A DNA stretch of 64,000 nucleotides from Aquanectria penicillioides (lineage: Eukaryota; Ascomycota; Sordariomycetes; Hypocreales; Nectriaceae): assembly GCA_003415625.1 (NCBI GenBank), contig PYIU01000011.1:1935001-1999000 (forward strand), in the 5' to 3' direction. Within the stretch, counting starts at the first letter, position 1, and every line of letters begins with the position of its first letter. Position numbers and translations under genes: made by a program. The notes beneath the pieces were generated by a model, which saw only the letters and a program-made list of their open reading frames with translations, searched no databases and had not been told where the DNA came from. Below are positions 1-11,675 of this stretch, piece by piece.

Positions 1-1959
1 GACTTTTAATGAGCTCACAAGACACCAGAATTTGCCCAAAATACGCAAGTCAGCGCCCAAAATGCCGTGAATTGCCAGAGAAAAGCGCAGTAAATTGCAC
101 TGGTAAAGCCCGCTTATGAGGCTAGAGTGAAGCATCCAAGGCTACGCCTACTCACCGAGCTGTGCATGAGATGACCGCATCAGTGCAGGTAGGCTATACC
201 ACATGCATTCTATTTTATTGCCATGGTCCTTTGTGAAACAGTCGTCTCGGGATCATCAACAATGAGGCTGAATTATCAAAATTGGGCTAAATACAGAAGT
301 ATGAAGGTTCCACTAACACGAATCAAGTATATCATTGTCATTAAAGCGAACACAGGAAAGCAAACACAAGGACAAGGCCAACCCAGATGTTTGGCGTTGC
401 TCCACGCCCTGGTATTTGATCTTTTGACCAGAATCGGTACTTTGGTCTGGGGCTTACATATTCCCCAGCACACCACCAGCACACCACCAGCACGATCATG
501 CCGGGTGATGTCTTGGCTTTGCTTGAGAAAAATCACATGATTGTCTGCAAAGTTCGCATTAGGTCATCCGCTGATACTTGAGGCCAGTCTTCACTAAGTT
601 AGGGCAATTCATGCTTATTGATTAGTTTATTTGACCGCTGAGTCGTTTATAGCCTATTCATGATGGAGAGAAAGTTTGCATCCGCACGCCCGTATCAAGT
701 CGAGATGTTACGCTAAATAGGCATCATGGCTGAATAACGCCAAGTATAATATTCTGGAATTTTCGGCCAAGGAGGAATTCATGGCTTAAATCGCACCTGT
801 GCGAAACCATGAATGCTCTACGGCAGGAAGCTGAAGTACCGTCTTTGGCGTGGGCCCTAAAATGGCCAAGTAAGCCGAGGTGATCGGCAAAGTGAGACTT
901 CGCATTTTGTCGTGACTTGTCACCGCTGAGGCTGCAGGTTGGGTAACACAGCCGTAGGGCTGATTGCACCTGAGCTCGATGACAGCCTGAAAATGCAACC
1001 AACCATGTATTCAGCCCCACGGTCTGGCTCAGCCCCATTAAGTAACTGAAATTTGACCACTGGAGTATCGGAATGCCACTAAAAGTCCAAATAGGCCTCC
1101 CAGTCACGGGCTCACAGTGAAAAAGCCGACGTCAGCTACTGCCTTAGTGAACAACACATAAGTCCCTTAAGGTCTAAAAACCAATTGCTAAAACTATAAA
1201 TCTTTTGGAATCGACTGGAAGCATGATCAAAAGTTCAGGGTCCTCTCACCAACATAGTAATGGTCAGAATGCTATGTCTTGGCTCTGATGATTTTTTGGT
1301 CAGATATTCGCAGATTCCAATTGTGTGATAACTGGAAGAATCATCCACTGGCCTGAACGCGATATTACAAAATTTTCCTACATATTGAACAAGCAAGAAC
1401 TCCGGCATTCTTGGTTCCCCTTGAGCGAGTAGAAAATATCAAGCGCGTAGGTTGAATGCATGTGTGTAGGGTAGCTCTGAGAGTGAAGGATTTAAGTCGG
1501 GCGTCAAGGCATAGGTAAATAGTGGACACCGGCAAGTGTCGCTTCCGTGGTTGAAATAGCAGAGATCCTTATCATGTCTACGAGTTCACGTAATGCGCTA
1601 ATAAAATCGCATTGCACGACTCATGACAACTCGAATCGGTCGAGGCACGACAAAGCTCTGGTGATTGCCCCGCTTTGTTATCTCGCTGGTGAAGCTTTAC
1701 CCCACCTCAATAATGTGTGACGTTATGGTGCTTGTTATCGTGAGTGCTTCCGGGCCTTACAATTGCAGCCGAAGCCGTTATCGTTGCCCAGAAAAAGCCC
1801 CGAAACCCAGACCAGACCGCCGAGACAAGTAGAGTCGAGTGAAGCGATATAAACTCTAATCTTTCACCACTTGCAGTTATTTGACGCGTAAAGTGTCAAG
1901 CGATACTCTGCATTGCACATTGAGAACCAGTTAGCTGTTCGTCAGCCTGGAAGCACAGC
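1..1959. other. No gene recognised; upstream region
   Basis: I see no convincing gene here. Short open frames exist on both strands (for example 724-1107 minus), but they lack recognisable motifs and good start contexts. A TATA-like stretch (gatataaac, about 1845) lies roughly 110 bases before the carboxylesterase start and could belong to its promoter. Confidence 0.5.
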
Positions 1960-3648
1960 ATGGCTACCACTACATCATCAGCGTCCCGACCATCGGTCAC
2001 GCTGCCGCAAGGAATAGTCCAGGGCATCACAGAAACTGGTCCCTACCCGGGATCAATCGAGAGCTTCAAAGGCATTCCTTATGCGCTCCCACCGACGGGC
2101 AACCTTCGTTTCCGCCCGGCGCAAAAGGTCAAGCCATCGACTGATGTGATCGACGCCTCCGAGTTCGGCCCTCGCGCCCCTCAACGTCAATTCTTGGTCG
2201 TCGGTCCAAAGCTCGAGGAGAGTGAAGACTGTCTTACCGTGAATATCTTCCGCCAGCCTAGGGAAGATCATAAGTCGTCATTACTCCCCGTTGCTCTTTA
2301 CATCCATGGCGGCGCATTTAACCGGGGCAATGCCGCCATGCACGACACTGGGGCCATGGTTGGCTGGTCAGAATCGCCATTCATCGGCGTCTCATTTGGG
2401 TACCGAATTGGTTCTCTGGGCTTCCTGCCTTCCAAGCTCTGTGCTGAACAGGGAGTGCTTAATCTTGGACTAAAGGACCAGATTTTCATGATGGAATGGG
2501 TTCAAGAAAACATTCATCATTTTGGAGGAGACAAGAACAACGTGACACTCTTTGGCCTCTCCGCAGGTGGCCATTCTGTACGTTCTACCCTTGTACCATG
2601 TAGTTGAACATGGCTAACAATTGAATAGATTGGCTACCATCTCCTAAATTACGAAGAGGGCGTTGCGCCGCTGTTCCACCGAGTAATCCTGGAGTCCGGT
2701 GCGCCCACATCTCGAGCCGTTCGATACCCCGACGCACCTATACACGAGGCGCAATTCGCAGACTTCCTCGCCGCGACCAAATGCCCCGAAGATTTGTCTG
2801 GTTCCGAAGTGCTCGATTACTTGCGTAGTCTCCCTATCAAAGAGATAGCAGCAGCTCAGGAGACTGTGTTTTATGATTATAACCCAAGTCTCCGCTGGGC
2901 ATTCCAGCCGGTGATTGATGGGGAGATTATTCGTGGCCGACCTATTGATTCATGGAGAGCCGGAAAGTGGCACAAAGTGCCGATCATGACTGGCTTCACA
3001 ACCAATGAAGGATCCCTGTATGTTAATAGACAAATGTCGACATCAGAAGAGTTCACCGACTTCTGGAAGACGTTGCTCCCTCAGTTGAGCGACGAGGATG
3101 TGGATACCATCGACAAATTATATCCTGACCCCTTGAAAGTCAAGGACTCTATCTATGAAGAAACCCGTTCCGGTGTCGGCAAGACATATAAGCGCATTGA
3201 GGCTGCCTATGCCCATTACGCATATGTCGCTCCTGTTCGTCAAACTGCCAACTTCACTGGCAAGGACGTGCCCGTGTTCGTGTATCAATGGGCTCTCGAG
3301 TCTGAGGTTCTCGGTGGCGCACGACACGGCGATAACATGTTTTATGAAATGAAGTATCCTGCCAAGTGCGCTCTCTCAAAAACCCAAAACGACTTGGCTG
3401 GTACGCTGCATGCGTACGTGACGAGCTTTATCTGCACCGGCAGTCCAAACAAAATAGAGGGCACCTACAAGGAGAGACCCGAATGGGCGAATTACGTGCC
3501 CGGAGCTGGAAAGGTGATGGTGTTTGGCAAGAAAAACAAGGAGTTGGTTGGCGGCGAGGTCGGACCAGCCGCGGAGCTGTTGGATGATACATGGGCTAAG
3601 GAAGAGTCTAACTTCTGGTGGAGCAAAGTAGAGATATCCCAACAGTAG
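1960..3648 (+). CDS. Type-B carboxylesterase/lipase
   Basis: Predicted to hydrolyse carboxylic esters (alpha/beta-hydrolase, type-B carboxylesterase family). Two exons, 1960-2577 and 2629-3648, joined across a 51-bp phase-0 intron, give 545 residues, a normal length. The conserved EDCLTVNIF segment is followed by the nucleophile elbow GLSAGG (Ser201). The likely acid is Glu333 in TTNEGS and the likely base His439 in GARHGDN, so the triad is complete. No clear N-terminal signal peptide, so probably intracellular. It is one of two intact metabolic genes in the decayed 2-12.6 kb stretch, next to a broken ring-cleavage dioxygenase. The substrate cannot be told from sequence. The family call is firm. 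Confidence 0.93.
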
Positions 3649-3839
3649 ATGCTGAATAAATCACCAGAGAACCAAGACTCGTGTGATTGACTCTCTCGTG
3701 ATTTGTCTGAAAAGCCTCTGGTAGACCTCCAGCATGCCAGCCATGCCTGGCCATCACCTAGCACATTAGAACAGTAATACGAGACATGGGCTGGAGACAT
3801 CGATAAACATTCCCCAGTTCAGGTTTATTTTAGAACGGA

Positions 3840-4776
3840 GATAAACCAAGCGACAGTGGTGTGCTTGCTCGCCCCGGAGTAGATGCGGAGAAAAGACTGG
3901 CTGGTGACGCAAGGCCAAGTATAACCGCAACTCCGCCATGGTCTCTGCCGCACAGCTTGTCCATGAACTTCTGCTCCCATTCGGCATTGACGAGCGGTTG
4001 CTTGCAGTTCAGCGGGTACTCGTTCATAGAGGCCTCGTCAACCTCGTAGTCGTGAAACCTGACAAAGAGGTCGGGAACGCGCCCCAGCACGCTCTTACCC
4101 ACGGTTTGGTGCCGCTTCATGATCTTGAGAAAATCATCCTCTGGTGGGTCGCCGGACTGGTTGGGGTTCCAGTACGGGGGCTAGTGAGATAGGCCACTAG
4201 TGCACATAGGCGTGGCTGTACTTGATCGGGGAGGTGAAGACGTTGACGAAGATGGGCACAATGGCGACGTTGGGAAGCTTGGTCTCCATCAAGACCCGAG
4301 ACATAAGCAGGTTGTTATCGTACTCGACGGGTCCCGTGCGTGAGACATCAAAGCCTTGCTCAACTAGCGAAATAGTTAAATGCTCTGCAGTTTTGGGGCT
4401 GCCCGAGAAGTATGCCTTTTCCTTGATGCAGAGGGGTCTCATCCACTAGCCTGCCAGTCTAATATGCTGAGGAGCAATAGACACAGCAATGATGGGCATG
4501 TGATTTCAGTAAAAGTTCTTAAACTTATCATCGAGGAACGCAAAGATGATGTCTAGCTTAGCATCTGTCAGGGTCTTGCCAGATCTCGAGTCGCGGCCTC
4601 ACTACGCTCGCGGACCTCGGGCTTTGCGGTTTCAAGGAAGCCAATCGCGCCTGGAGAGTTCCATTGTTAGCGAAGGGCTCAAGGTGACAATAGGAAAAAT
4701 GCCATTGGATAACTGGGGGGAGAAAGCACTTACCTGGAGCGGGAGACAGGCCGACTGCTGCGACAATCTTGCCCAT
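3840..4776 (-). pseudogene. LigAB-type extradiol ring-cleavage dioxygenase, broken
   Basis: Relic of a class III extradiol dioxygenase (LigB/gallate dioxygenase-like), which opens catechol or gallate rings. Exon 1 begins MGKIVAAVGL at 4776; an 83-bp intron (4651-4733) follows. Recognisable blocks are AFLDDKFKNFY, MPIIAVSIAP, VSRTGPVEYDNNLLM, VAIVPIFVNVF, then YWNPNQSGDPPED and YPLNCKQPLVNAEW. Damage: a frameshift near 4575-4590, a TGA after KFKNFY, a TAG before WMRPLC, and a junction near 4170-4200 where the block expected between the AYxxG and SHWP segments (roughly 100 residues, inferred from the family) is absent. Both stops are one C-to-T change from CGA and CAG. Transcribed away from the NmrA-like relic. 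The family call is moderately firm; inactivity is clear. Confidence 0.75.
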
Positions 4777-5275
4777 TTGGATGGTGTTATGAAGGTTGTG
4801 GTGAAGTGGAAGACGAGTCGATTGAATTACAGATGAAGGTTGTATTGAATTGCCTTCAAGATGTTGTGATTGTTGCTGTTCAGCATGATGATCGAAGTGT
4901 TGATCTGAACTGCCGGCTTTATGACGCCAATAAACCATTCACATCCCATAAGCAACTTTGATTACCCCGACCATCACCAGGTTGATTTCTAGTAAGGTAC
5001 ACTGCTCATCAGACGTGGCATTGGCATGACGCGCGGACTTTTGCGATGGCGTCGAGATCCCCAATGCAGTCACGTCCATCTCCGTGACAAATCCGACGTA
5101 AGCTATTATGCTCGAAGAATCCGTCAATATGCTTGACCTCGGTAACGCAGTCATGTAAATTGAGATTTTGCTTTTGATAGATTCAATTATTTTCCTCGGG
5201 GAAGGCAAGATGGTCGCCCTCGTGCGCGTGTACTAATTGAAGCAGCCGACTCCTGGTACAAGTGAGATGATTGAT

Positions 5276-6316
5276 ATGGCATCGGCATGCGAGAGAGTTC
5301 TCGTCCTCTGCACTACTGGTGTCATCGGAATGGTCTTGGCAAATGCATTGATTAACGCAAACCGTGAATTTGAGCACATTGGAATGTTTACGTCTGCCGA
5401 AACTGCAGCGAGAAAGAACGATGCGATGGATAGTTTAGAATATCAGAGTGCAGAAATTATCGTTGGCGACTTGTTCAACGAATTAATGTGCTACAGGCAT
5501 ACAAAGGTAATAGTGGCATTGAAATATTTATGACTATGGTGCATTGTATTGATATGGTGAATACTTCTAGGCTTTGATACGGTCGTTTCTGCCGTGGGAA
5601 GGTTTGCAATTAACAAGCAAATCGATCTGGTGGCATTGGCCTAGAAGACCCCCAACATTATTAGTTTCATCCTATCCGAATATGGCACCGAGTTTGCCTA
5701 CGATTCGGCCTCCGCTAGCGAGATTACACGTAAGAAGACACTTAAAGTTCGCTCATTCATCGAATCTGACGCTGTTTGCCGATTGAAATACACGTATTTG
5801 GCCACAGGCCCATTTGCAGACTTGTATCTTGGCAACATGCCTAGCAGCCCACAGATCGGTAGTTTCGATGTCGCAAGAAGAGAGGCGACTTTGCTCGGAG
5901 ACGGCAAGGGCCCGACTAGTCTCACGGCCATGGGGGGTGTTGGGCGGCTGTTGGTCGCGGTGCTGCGGCATCTAGAGATTTGCGACGGCAAGGTAATCAA
6001 GGTTAAGTTGTTTACTATTACGTCGAGCGAGATTCTGGCAGAGTTTGAACGTCAAACGAGCAGCAAATGGAAGTGTAGCTTCACTACGATCGGCAAACTA
6101 CGGGAGTGGAAGGCTGGGTCTTGGAAGACAGGTAACCCTTTGGTAAGCATCTACACGCTGCGCAGAATATGGACTGAAGGACGCACGCTCTTGGAGAAGA
6201 GAGACAATGAGGTCATTGCAGTCTCCAAGACAGATACACTGGAGATGGTTATCCAGGGAAGTCGTATCAAGACCTACACTGGGGTTTCAGAGCGGAAAGA
6301 TGTAAATAAAGGATAA
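5276..6316 (+). pseudogene. NmrA/isoflavone reductase-like NAD(P)-binding protein, broken
   Basis: Relic of an atypical short-chain reductase (NmrA/isoflavone reductase-like). It starts MASACERVLVL with a degenerate Rossmann glycine motif (CTTGVIGMV), then GDLFNE, an intron, GFDTVVSAVGRF, SEYGTEF, LATGPFADLYL and a typical C-terminus with LRRIWTEG and EKRDNE. Damage: a frameshift about 5485-5495, where NVLQAYKG continues in another frame before the intron donor near 5506, and an in-frame TAG at 5642-5644 (VALA-stop-KTPN, where Glu is usual). The frame after the stop is open to 6316. It lies head-to-head with the dioxygenase relic and probably shared a pathway with it; that link is inference from context. 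Confidence 0.75.
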
Positions 6317-6343
6317 TTCGCATTTCGTAACTGTCTCTATAAT

Positions 6344-7372
6344 CTATGCCTTGATTCTACCTGACTTTGTTCCCAGGATGAAGGCGTCAATGTTCTCCTG
6401 TAGAGCCCGCTGGTAGTTGGACGACGTGCGCTTTCCAACCCACGCAGTGTGCGGCGTTGTTACCAGGTTCAGACCCAAGCTCACAGTCTCGCTTGAAAGA
6501 AGCGGACTCGATTCTGGGCACGCGGGTTCCTTGTCAAAGACGTCGGTTCCCACGCCGGAAATCTGACCGTCCTTGAGTGCCGCCACCAGAGCGACCTCGT
6601 CCACGATTCCTCCTCGAGCGACATTGACCAGCACGGCCTCTTCTCGCATCGCTGTAAACTCAGACTTGGACAGGAGATTCATCGTCTCTGGTGTGCGTGG
6701 ACAGCATAGTACCAAGACTGTCGCAGTCTTGAGCGCATCCTCAAAGGCAACTCGTCCCTCTGGTGGAGCTACACCTTTGCGACCGGCGATGATGACTTTC
6801 ATTCCCAGAGCCCCGAGCAGCTTTTCGAGTTTCTTGCCCACACTGCCGTAGCCGAAAATCGCCACTGTCTCATCCGCGCATGCCCTGGGCGGGCTTCCAG
6901 CTGCGTAGGCCGTCTTCATGAGCGGCCCGCGACGAGGCCACTCTCCTGCGCCGAGCTCGCGCATAGTCGGGATAATGGAGCGACGCACGGCAAAGTACAG
7001 CGCAACGGCGTGCTCGGCCACGGCGTCGGCGTTGCAGTCGGGACTGTTCATAACGCGGATGCCGCGGGCGGCGCAGGCGGCTAGGTCGACCGAGTCCACG
7101 CCTGACGCCAGAACGGCGATCAGCTTCAGCTTAGGACATGTCTTGGTGGAAAGGCTGTCTCCCCGTAGAGCAACGGCGGTTGTGATGATGATATCGGCAT
7201 CCTTGATGCGCTCCGGCAGCTCTTCGACCTTTGTTCGTGTGTATTGCGTCAAGGAGAAAGTGTGCGGCGATGGAAGCGCCAGATCCGGCAGCGGCGTGAA
7301 GAATGTTTCCAGTGCGACGATGTTGAAGTGCTGCGGCGACGAGGCCAAATTTGACGAGTCGATGCTGCCCAT
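6344..7372 (-). CDS. D-isomer-specific 2-hydroxyacid dehydrogenase
   Basis: NAD(P)-dependent oxidoreductase converting between 2-oxoacids and D-2-hydroxyacids; probably cytosolic. The ATG at 7372 (MGSIDSSNLA) is chosen because the frame further upstream offers only a GTG; this gives 342 residues, normal for the family, in one exon. The nucleotide-binding glycine motif is GYGSVG (about residues 175-180). The expected catalytic residues are present: Arg253 in NVARGG, Glu282 in FDKEP and His308 in TPHTAW. It is intact although its neighbours on both sides are pseudogenes, so it may be retained for a different use. The exact substrate is unknown. Confidence 0.92.
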   Translation of the reverse strand: MGSIDSSNLASSPQHFNIVALETFFTPLPDLALPSPHTFSLTQYTRTKVEELPERIKDADIIITTAVALRGDSLSTKTCPKLKLIAVLASGVDSVDLAACAARGIRVMNSPDCNADAVAEHAVALYFAVRRSIIPTMRELGAGEWPRRGPLMKTAYAAGSPPRACADETVAIFGYGSVGKKLEKLLGALGMKVIIAGRKGVAPPEGRVAFEDALKTATVLVLCCPRTPETMNLLSKSEFTAMREEAVLVNVARGGIVDEVALVAALKDGQISGVGTDVFDKEPACPESSPLLSSETVSLGLNLVTTPHTAWVGKRTSSNYQRALQENIDAFILGTKSGRIKA

Positions 7373-7820
7373 TGCAGAACGTGGGCCGGGCTGTCTGTTA
7401 TCTAGTCGAGGCACAAACGAGTATGCTTCGTGCTTCTTGCTTCACTCACGTCGTCCAGCTTCGTTCATGTTTCTTGCATCGGCCAGCCTGTCGGACGTGA
7501 CTCTATTCACTCCGATGGGCGGACTTCTCCGCGCTGACACGCCGCAGCAGGTGTGGAGATGTTTCCAGCGCTTCCCCCTCATCGGAGTGTATTTGTCAAC
7601 TGCCCGTACATGGCGCTAGTCATCTTCTTATCATGAGGCCTGTCCCACCATCTGGCGGCTGTACTTCTAGATCCATCGGAGACAGTTGGTGATAGAGCAG
7701 ACGATGCGACTCATTTTGGCACCGAATTCCGCTTAAACCAGTGGACCAATTGCTCGCCACACCTCAACACTCGCCTTTCTCCGTTTCTACGTGGTAAAAT
7801 CATATCCAAAATCTTACATC
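7373..7820. other. Intergenic, shared upstream region
   Basis: This stretch holds the upstream regions of the minus-strand dehydrogenase and the plus-strand aldolase relic. No gene recognised. Confidence 0.4.
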
Positions 7821-8803
7821 ATGTCACCGGCTGTTACAGGACAAGAACACCGTTCGACGTGCCCTTCTCTTGCGTTTGTCCGAGATGAAGAGTCTCTGCC
7901 TCCTAAATTCGAAGACAAGCTTGCCGAACGAGCGTTTTTAAACTGCAGATTGGCTCTAGCTTATTGAGTTTTTGTCCAATCGGGGGGGCGTAGCTGGGCA
8001 CATTACCGTTCGGGACCCTGTTGACCCGACAAACTTCTGGGTCAATCCATTTGGTCGGTAAAATCCTAGTTGTCAAATTTAGCCGCGGATATATTTATCG
8101 AGGTTTTACCAGTGTCAACTAATAAAATTCCGTCGGTTTAAACGTAAGAACAAGCTGCTGATTACGATTAGGACTCCATTTTTTGCTTATTCGAGATGAG
8201 GACCTGATCCGAGTGGACCACAACCGCAAGGTTGTCGAGGGTGGCAATAATCTGCGACTGAACTTTGGTAAGATGCTCAAAAAGATCCAAATTAACGTTA
8301 ATGAGCTTTTAATGTACTTCGTGCAGCTGCATACGCTATTCATGCCGAGTTCCATCAAGTGAGGCCAGATGTCTTGTGCGTAACCTACTGCTAAAGCGTG
8401 TACGGACGTGCCATGTGCGCCACTGGCAAAACACTTGATATCTTGACGCAAGATTTCTGTTTTTTACAATGACCATGTGTTTTATCCGTAAGTTCTTCAT
8501 ATATTCCCCGTGGCTTCAGATGCTAATGAACAACGCAGCAATTTTGCGGGTCTCGTTCTTGCTACTGATGAAGGCAAGGAAATCGCCGCCTGTTCAGGCA
8601 ACAAAAAGACGGCTTTGCTCGGAAACCATGGACTCCTCACCACGGGAGAGGTCATGGACGCCACGATGGCGTGGTTTGTGCTCTTGGAAAAGTGTTGCCA
8701 GGTGCAACTTGCGGCGGATGCCTTTTCGGCCGGAACGGGCAAGCCGCTTGTAGTGATCGGAGCGGAGGAAGCGCAGAGCACTTGGGCAGCCACTGGAAAC
8801 TAA
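7821..8803 (+). pseudogene. Class II aldolase/adducin-family protein, broken
   Basis: Relic of a class II aldolase/adducin-domain enzyme (metal-dependent aldolases, epimerases and decarboxylases). Start MSPAVTGQEH at 7821, then KFEDKLAERAFL, a stop in LALAY-stop, VAGHITVRDPVDP in another frame, RDEDLIRVDHN, AYAIHAEFHQVRPDV, GRAMCATGKTLD, a small intron near 8490-8537 and finally FAGLVLATDEGK, LLGNHGLLTTG and VQLAADAFSAG. At least three frame changes or stops break it. The NHGLLTTG block is well preserved, so the family call is sound. It lies beside the intact hydroxyacid dehydrogenase. Confidence 0.75.
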
Positions 8804-8971
8804 GACGGCGGCTAGTTTATGGGCTTGCCGTTGTTTCAAGTTGCTGAGTAGGAGTTCGGGGAGAGGATATATCTCGAACGGGGGTTGCGGCCAATTTGGG
8901 TTGGAAGAATGGGGCACTAATAAGAGACACGGAATGAACATTGAGGATATGAATCAGTGCTTTGTGACTAG

Positions 8972-9646
8972 CTAGCCCAACAGCAATGCCATATTCGGCC
9001 AAGAAAATTGACAAAAATGTTTAAATGAGCCATTCAACACTCTATAAATATCAACATCATATTGCGCAGTGGGAATCGCAAACTCATCTCGCCCCTCAAC
9101 TACGCTGATGCTCCATCGTGTTCTATGTCCGTCCCCACCACTCTGGCCGTGTATTTCAAGCCCCCAACCCCAGACATCATCATCCACCATAAACCATTTT
9201 AAATCAAACGGACTAGACTCCTCATCTTGATGTCGCAGTCCGCATCGCAATTTCTCCAGCTGCGCCGGGCCAGGATACAGCAATCGCATCAGCTCTGCGT
9301 CTTGCGCTGGGCCAAAGCGCCGGCAGCGTGAGCACGACAGGATGCTCCGCTGACATCGCGAAGCCATTTGCAGCGTTACATACACACGGCTTGTGTTGTC
9401 GTCGTCTCTAGTGAATGTGGGGGATAGGCGAACACAAAGTAGGACATGCCCGTAAGCGCGATGAAGGTCTTCTCCGCTATGCGGATACTTGTCTCCGATT
9501 GATGCAACGTGGACAAGTAGCTTCTTCATGGGCGGACATCGGCGCTGAGCCGACTCTACTTCATTAAACTGTCTGCCGATGGGCTTCTTTATCGCAACGA
9601 CCACGCTCTTCGCAGACACAATTAAATCACAGTATCTCAGTCCAAG
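8972..9646 (-). CDS. Hypothetical protein, uncertain
   Basis: An open frame of about 220 codons, stop-free from about 9646 to 8972, with balanced composition (KKPIGRQFNEVES, HVASIGDKYPHSGED, WFMVDDDVWGWGLEIHG). No ATG is found at its upstream end; it starts at a GTG (9619) or as an internal exon after an intron. I do not recognise the family. It may be a real exon, a relic, or chance. It lies between two pseudogenes. Confidence 0.3.
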   Translation of the reverse strand, partial: LGLRYCDLIVSAKSVVVAIKKPIGRQFNEVESAQRRCPPMKKLLVHVASIGDKYPHSGEDLHRAYGHVLLCVRLSPTFTRDDDNTSRVYVTLQMASRCQRSILSCSRCRRFGPAQDAELMRLLYPGPAQLEKLRCGLRHQDEESSPFDLKWFMVDDDVWGWGLEIHGQSGGDGHRTRWSISVVEGRDEFAIPTAQYDVDIYRVLNGSFKHFCQFSWPNMALLLG

Positions 9647-9859
9647 CTATGCTTGATATGGGATCGGATGGACGAGGATGGAGGATCAAAGTAAGTGAGG
9701 GTCAGAAGCTGTATCCATTGTATTTGCATGGGAAGTGCACATCTCCGTTTCGCAATGACGAGATTCTCTGATTGGCAGGGCTATGGATCCGTGTGTATTT
9801 AGAGGCGGCTAGTCCATCTGGTGGTACAATGCTCACGTCGTAGGCTGAGAGGCTCACAC

Positions 9860-10486
9860 AGGCACGACGGATAGACGCAGCGATGCCTTGTTGGGCGCCG
9901 CCAAGTTTTTGTCGAGACTAACCGCTTCGTCACAGACGGTGAGCTTGCTGCTCGAGGAGCCCGAGCAACTATTGCAGTCATCGACTCTGGCCCGAATAGC
10001 ATCAACACCATCGCTGGAACAATGCACATGGGCCTCGATATACGTTCGCCTGCGGATGTTGACGTCGGCAAAGTTGAAGAGCTATGCAAAGCACGCTTCC
10101 AGGATATCTGCGAGGAGCATGGCTTGAAGAGGGAGTTTGACTGTTTCTGGGTCTCGCAGGCCCTGCGATTTGATCCCACAATGGCACAATGCGTGCGTAA
10201 CTCAGCCAATCTCCTTGGCTGCGAGATAGAGCTGGTCAGCGGGGCTGGTCACGACAGCGTATATACAAGCTTAAAGGTGCCAACAACCATGATGTTCGTG
10301 AGGTGTCGCGATGGTGTGAGCCACAATCCTGCGGAGTATTCAAGGCCTGAAGGGTAAGTTAACGTGAATTTTCCCCTTCGATTTGACAAATATACAGCTG
10401 TGCCGCTGGGGGTCGGACACTCCTAGGCGCATATTCGAGGTATGACGATCACTGGCGCAAGGTTCATGAGTTGGGAAAGATTTAGG
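9860..10486 (+). pseudogene. M20-family carbamoylase/hydantoinase-type amidase, C-terminal relic
   Basis: C-terminal part of an N-carbamoyl-amino-acid hydrolase/allantoate amidohydrolase-like enzyme (M20 metallopeptidase family). Visible blocks are ARATIAVIDSGPNSINTIAG, MHMGLDIRSPADVDV, the conserved GAGHDSVYTS and CRDGVSHNPAEY, then an intron beginning at 10354, and a last exon ending YDDHWRKVHELGKI at 10486. The segment DALLGAAKF just upstream is in another frame, and the N-terminal metal-binding half is not found, so the gene is 5'-truncated and frameshifted. Confidence 0.75.
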
Positions 10487-10630
10487 AGTCAATTTGCAGC
10501 AAGCAATAGGCCGAGGTACCATACAATATAGATGATTGCTATTTATCACCTTCTCGTGTTCATCTGCTCGTTGATCAGATCTTGGCTGGCTACTCTCTAA
10601 AGCAGATCATTCATTCCTCCAATTAACTTT

Positions 10631-11470
10631 GGCGAAGTATTCTATGGTTCTTAACTGCATGGGGAGTCTTGGTTTTGGCTTTGATTGTGTTTGCGTTGCC
10701 GGAGACACTGGCGAAGCCTTGTACGACAGTCACACCGTCCACGAATGAACACCAGAATGATATGAGACCGTTGTCCTCGAAAACTAGAGATCGAAAAAAG
10801 GTGAAAAAACCCCTGAAGCGAAATCTCATTGATCCGTTACTCGTGGTGGTATACTTGCAATTTCCTGCGGTTGCAATAGCGATTCACATTGCTGCTATTG
10901 CGTTTGGGTCATGCTATGTTCTCAATATCTCAGTTCAAGCGGCATTTCCTGAGCCCCCGTATAACTGCACACCTACCATAATCGGTCTCCTTTTCATTCC
11001 AAACACTGGTGGTTGTATTCTGGCGTCTGTGTTTGGGGGCTCATGGGTCAATCTAATCATAGTTCGAGCTGAACAACGCTCAGGTCGATATGACTCAAAT
11101 TCTCGGCCAACCTACCTGCCAGAAGACCGAATGGGATTGAATGCCTAGGTTTCCATTGCAGTCTACCCTGCATCACTCATCTGGTATGGGTGGACTGTAC
11201 AGTATGGAGTTCACTGGGTAGCGCCGTTGCAGCCTTTTTCTTTGGGGGTAGTGTGATGATGGTTTTCAGTGCTACAACGACGATGGCAACGAAGTTTATG
11301 CAAAAATAGTAGTAGTGGTGTTGCACTGAATAATCTCATTAGGAAAATCTGTAGCTGTGTGGGCACAGTTACTGCACAGCCACTGATTGATGTCGGTGGC
11401 ATGGTTGGCTTTTTACCATGATTAGGCTTTTTGCATGGATAACGTCGTATATCTGTATCATTGCCTTGAA
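10631..11470 (+). pseudogene. MFS drug-exporter-like transporter (DHA1 type), fragment
   Basis: Fragment of a major facilitator transporter. It begins within the protein (WFLTAWGVLVLALIVFALPE, around TM6), followed by a basic loop, a membrane segment with CYVLNISVQAAF, and YLPEDRMGLNA. An in-frame TAG at about 11146 replaces what is probably Trp, then VYPASLIWYGWTVQYG continues. Later frames carry NSSSGVALNNLIRKI and CVGTVTAQPLI, typical of the last helices of DHA1 exporters. The N-terminal half is missing and at least two frame changes are needed. Confidence 0.7.
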
Positions 11471-11675
11471 CAAGCGAAGTAGGACTTGGAGAGAAGACAT
11501 GGAAAGGGTCTTGGATGCACGGAGTCTTTGAACATAATTGGTTGATACGTAATCAACTCGATGATCACATAGTTCTTGTCATTAAAGCATAACCCGACGT
11601 TAGTCTAAAGTAGGCCACCGTTGAGATGCCGGATATGATCTTGCGCTGAAAATGATGACATTTTTATTTTCTTCA

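Noticed and set aside
724..1107. A 127-codon minus-strand frame
   Set aside because: No motifs, no splice partners and no recognisable family; likely chance.
6918..7619. A 233-codon plus-strand frame
   Set aside because: Antisense to the intact hydroxyacid dehydrogenase; Ser/Arg-rich composition typical of a shadow frame and no motifs.
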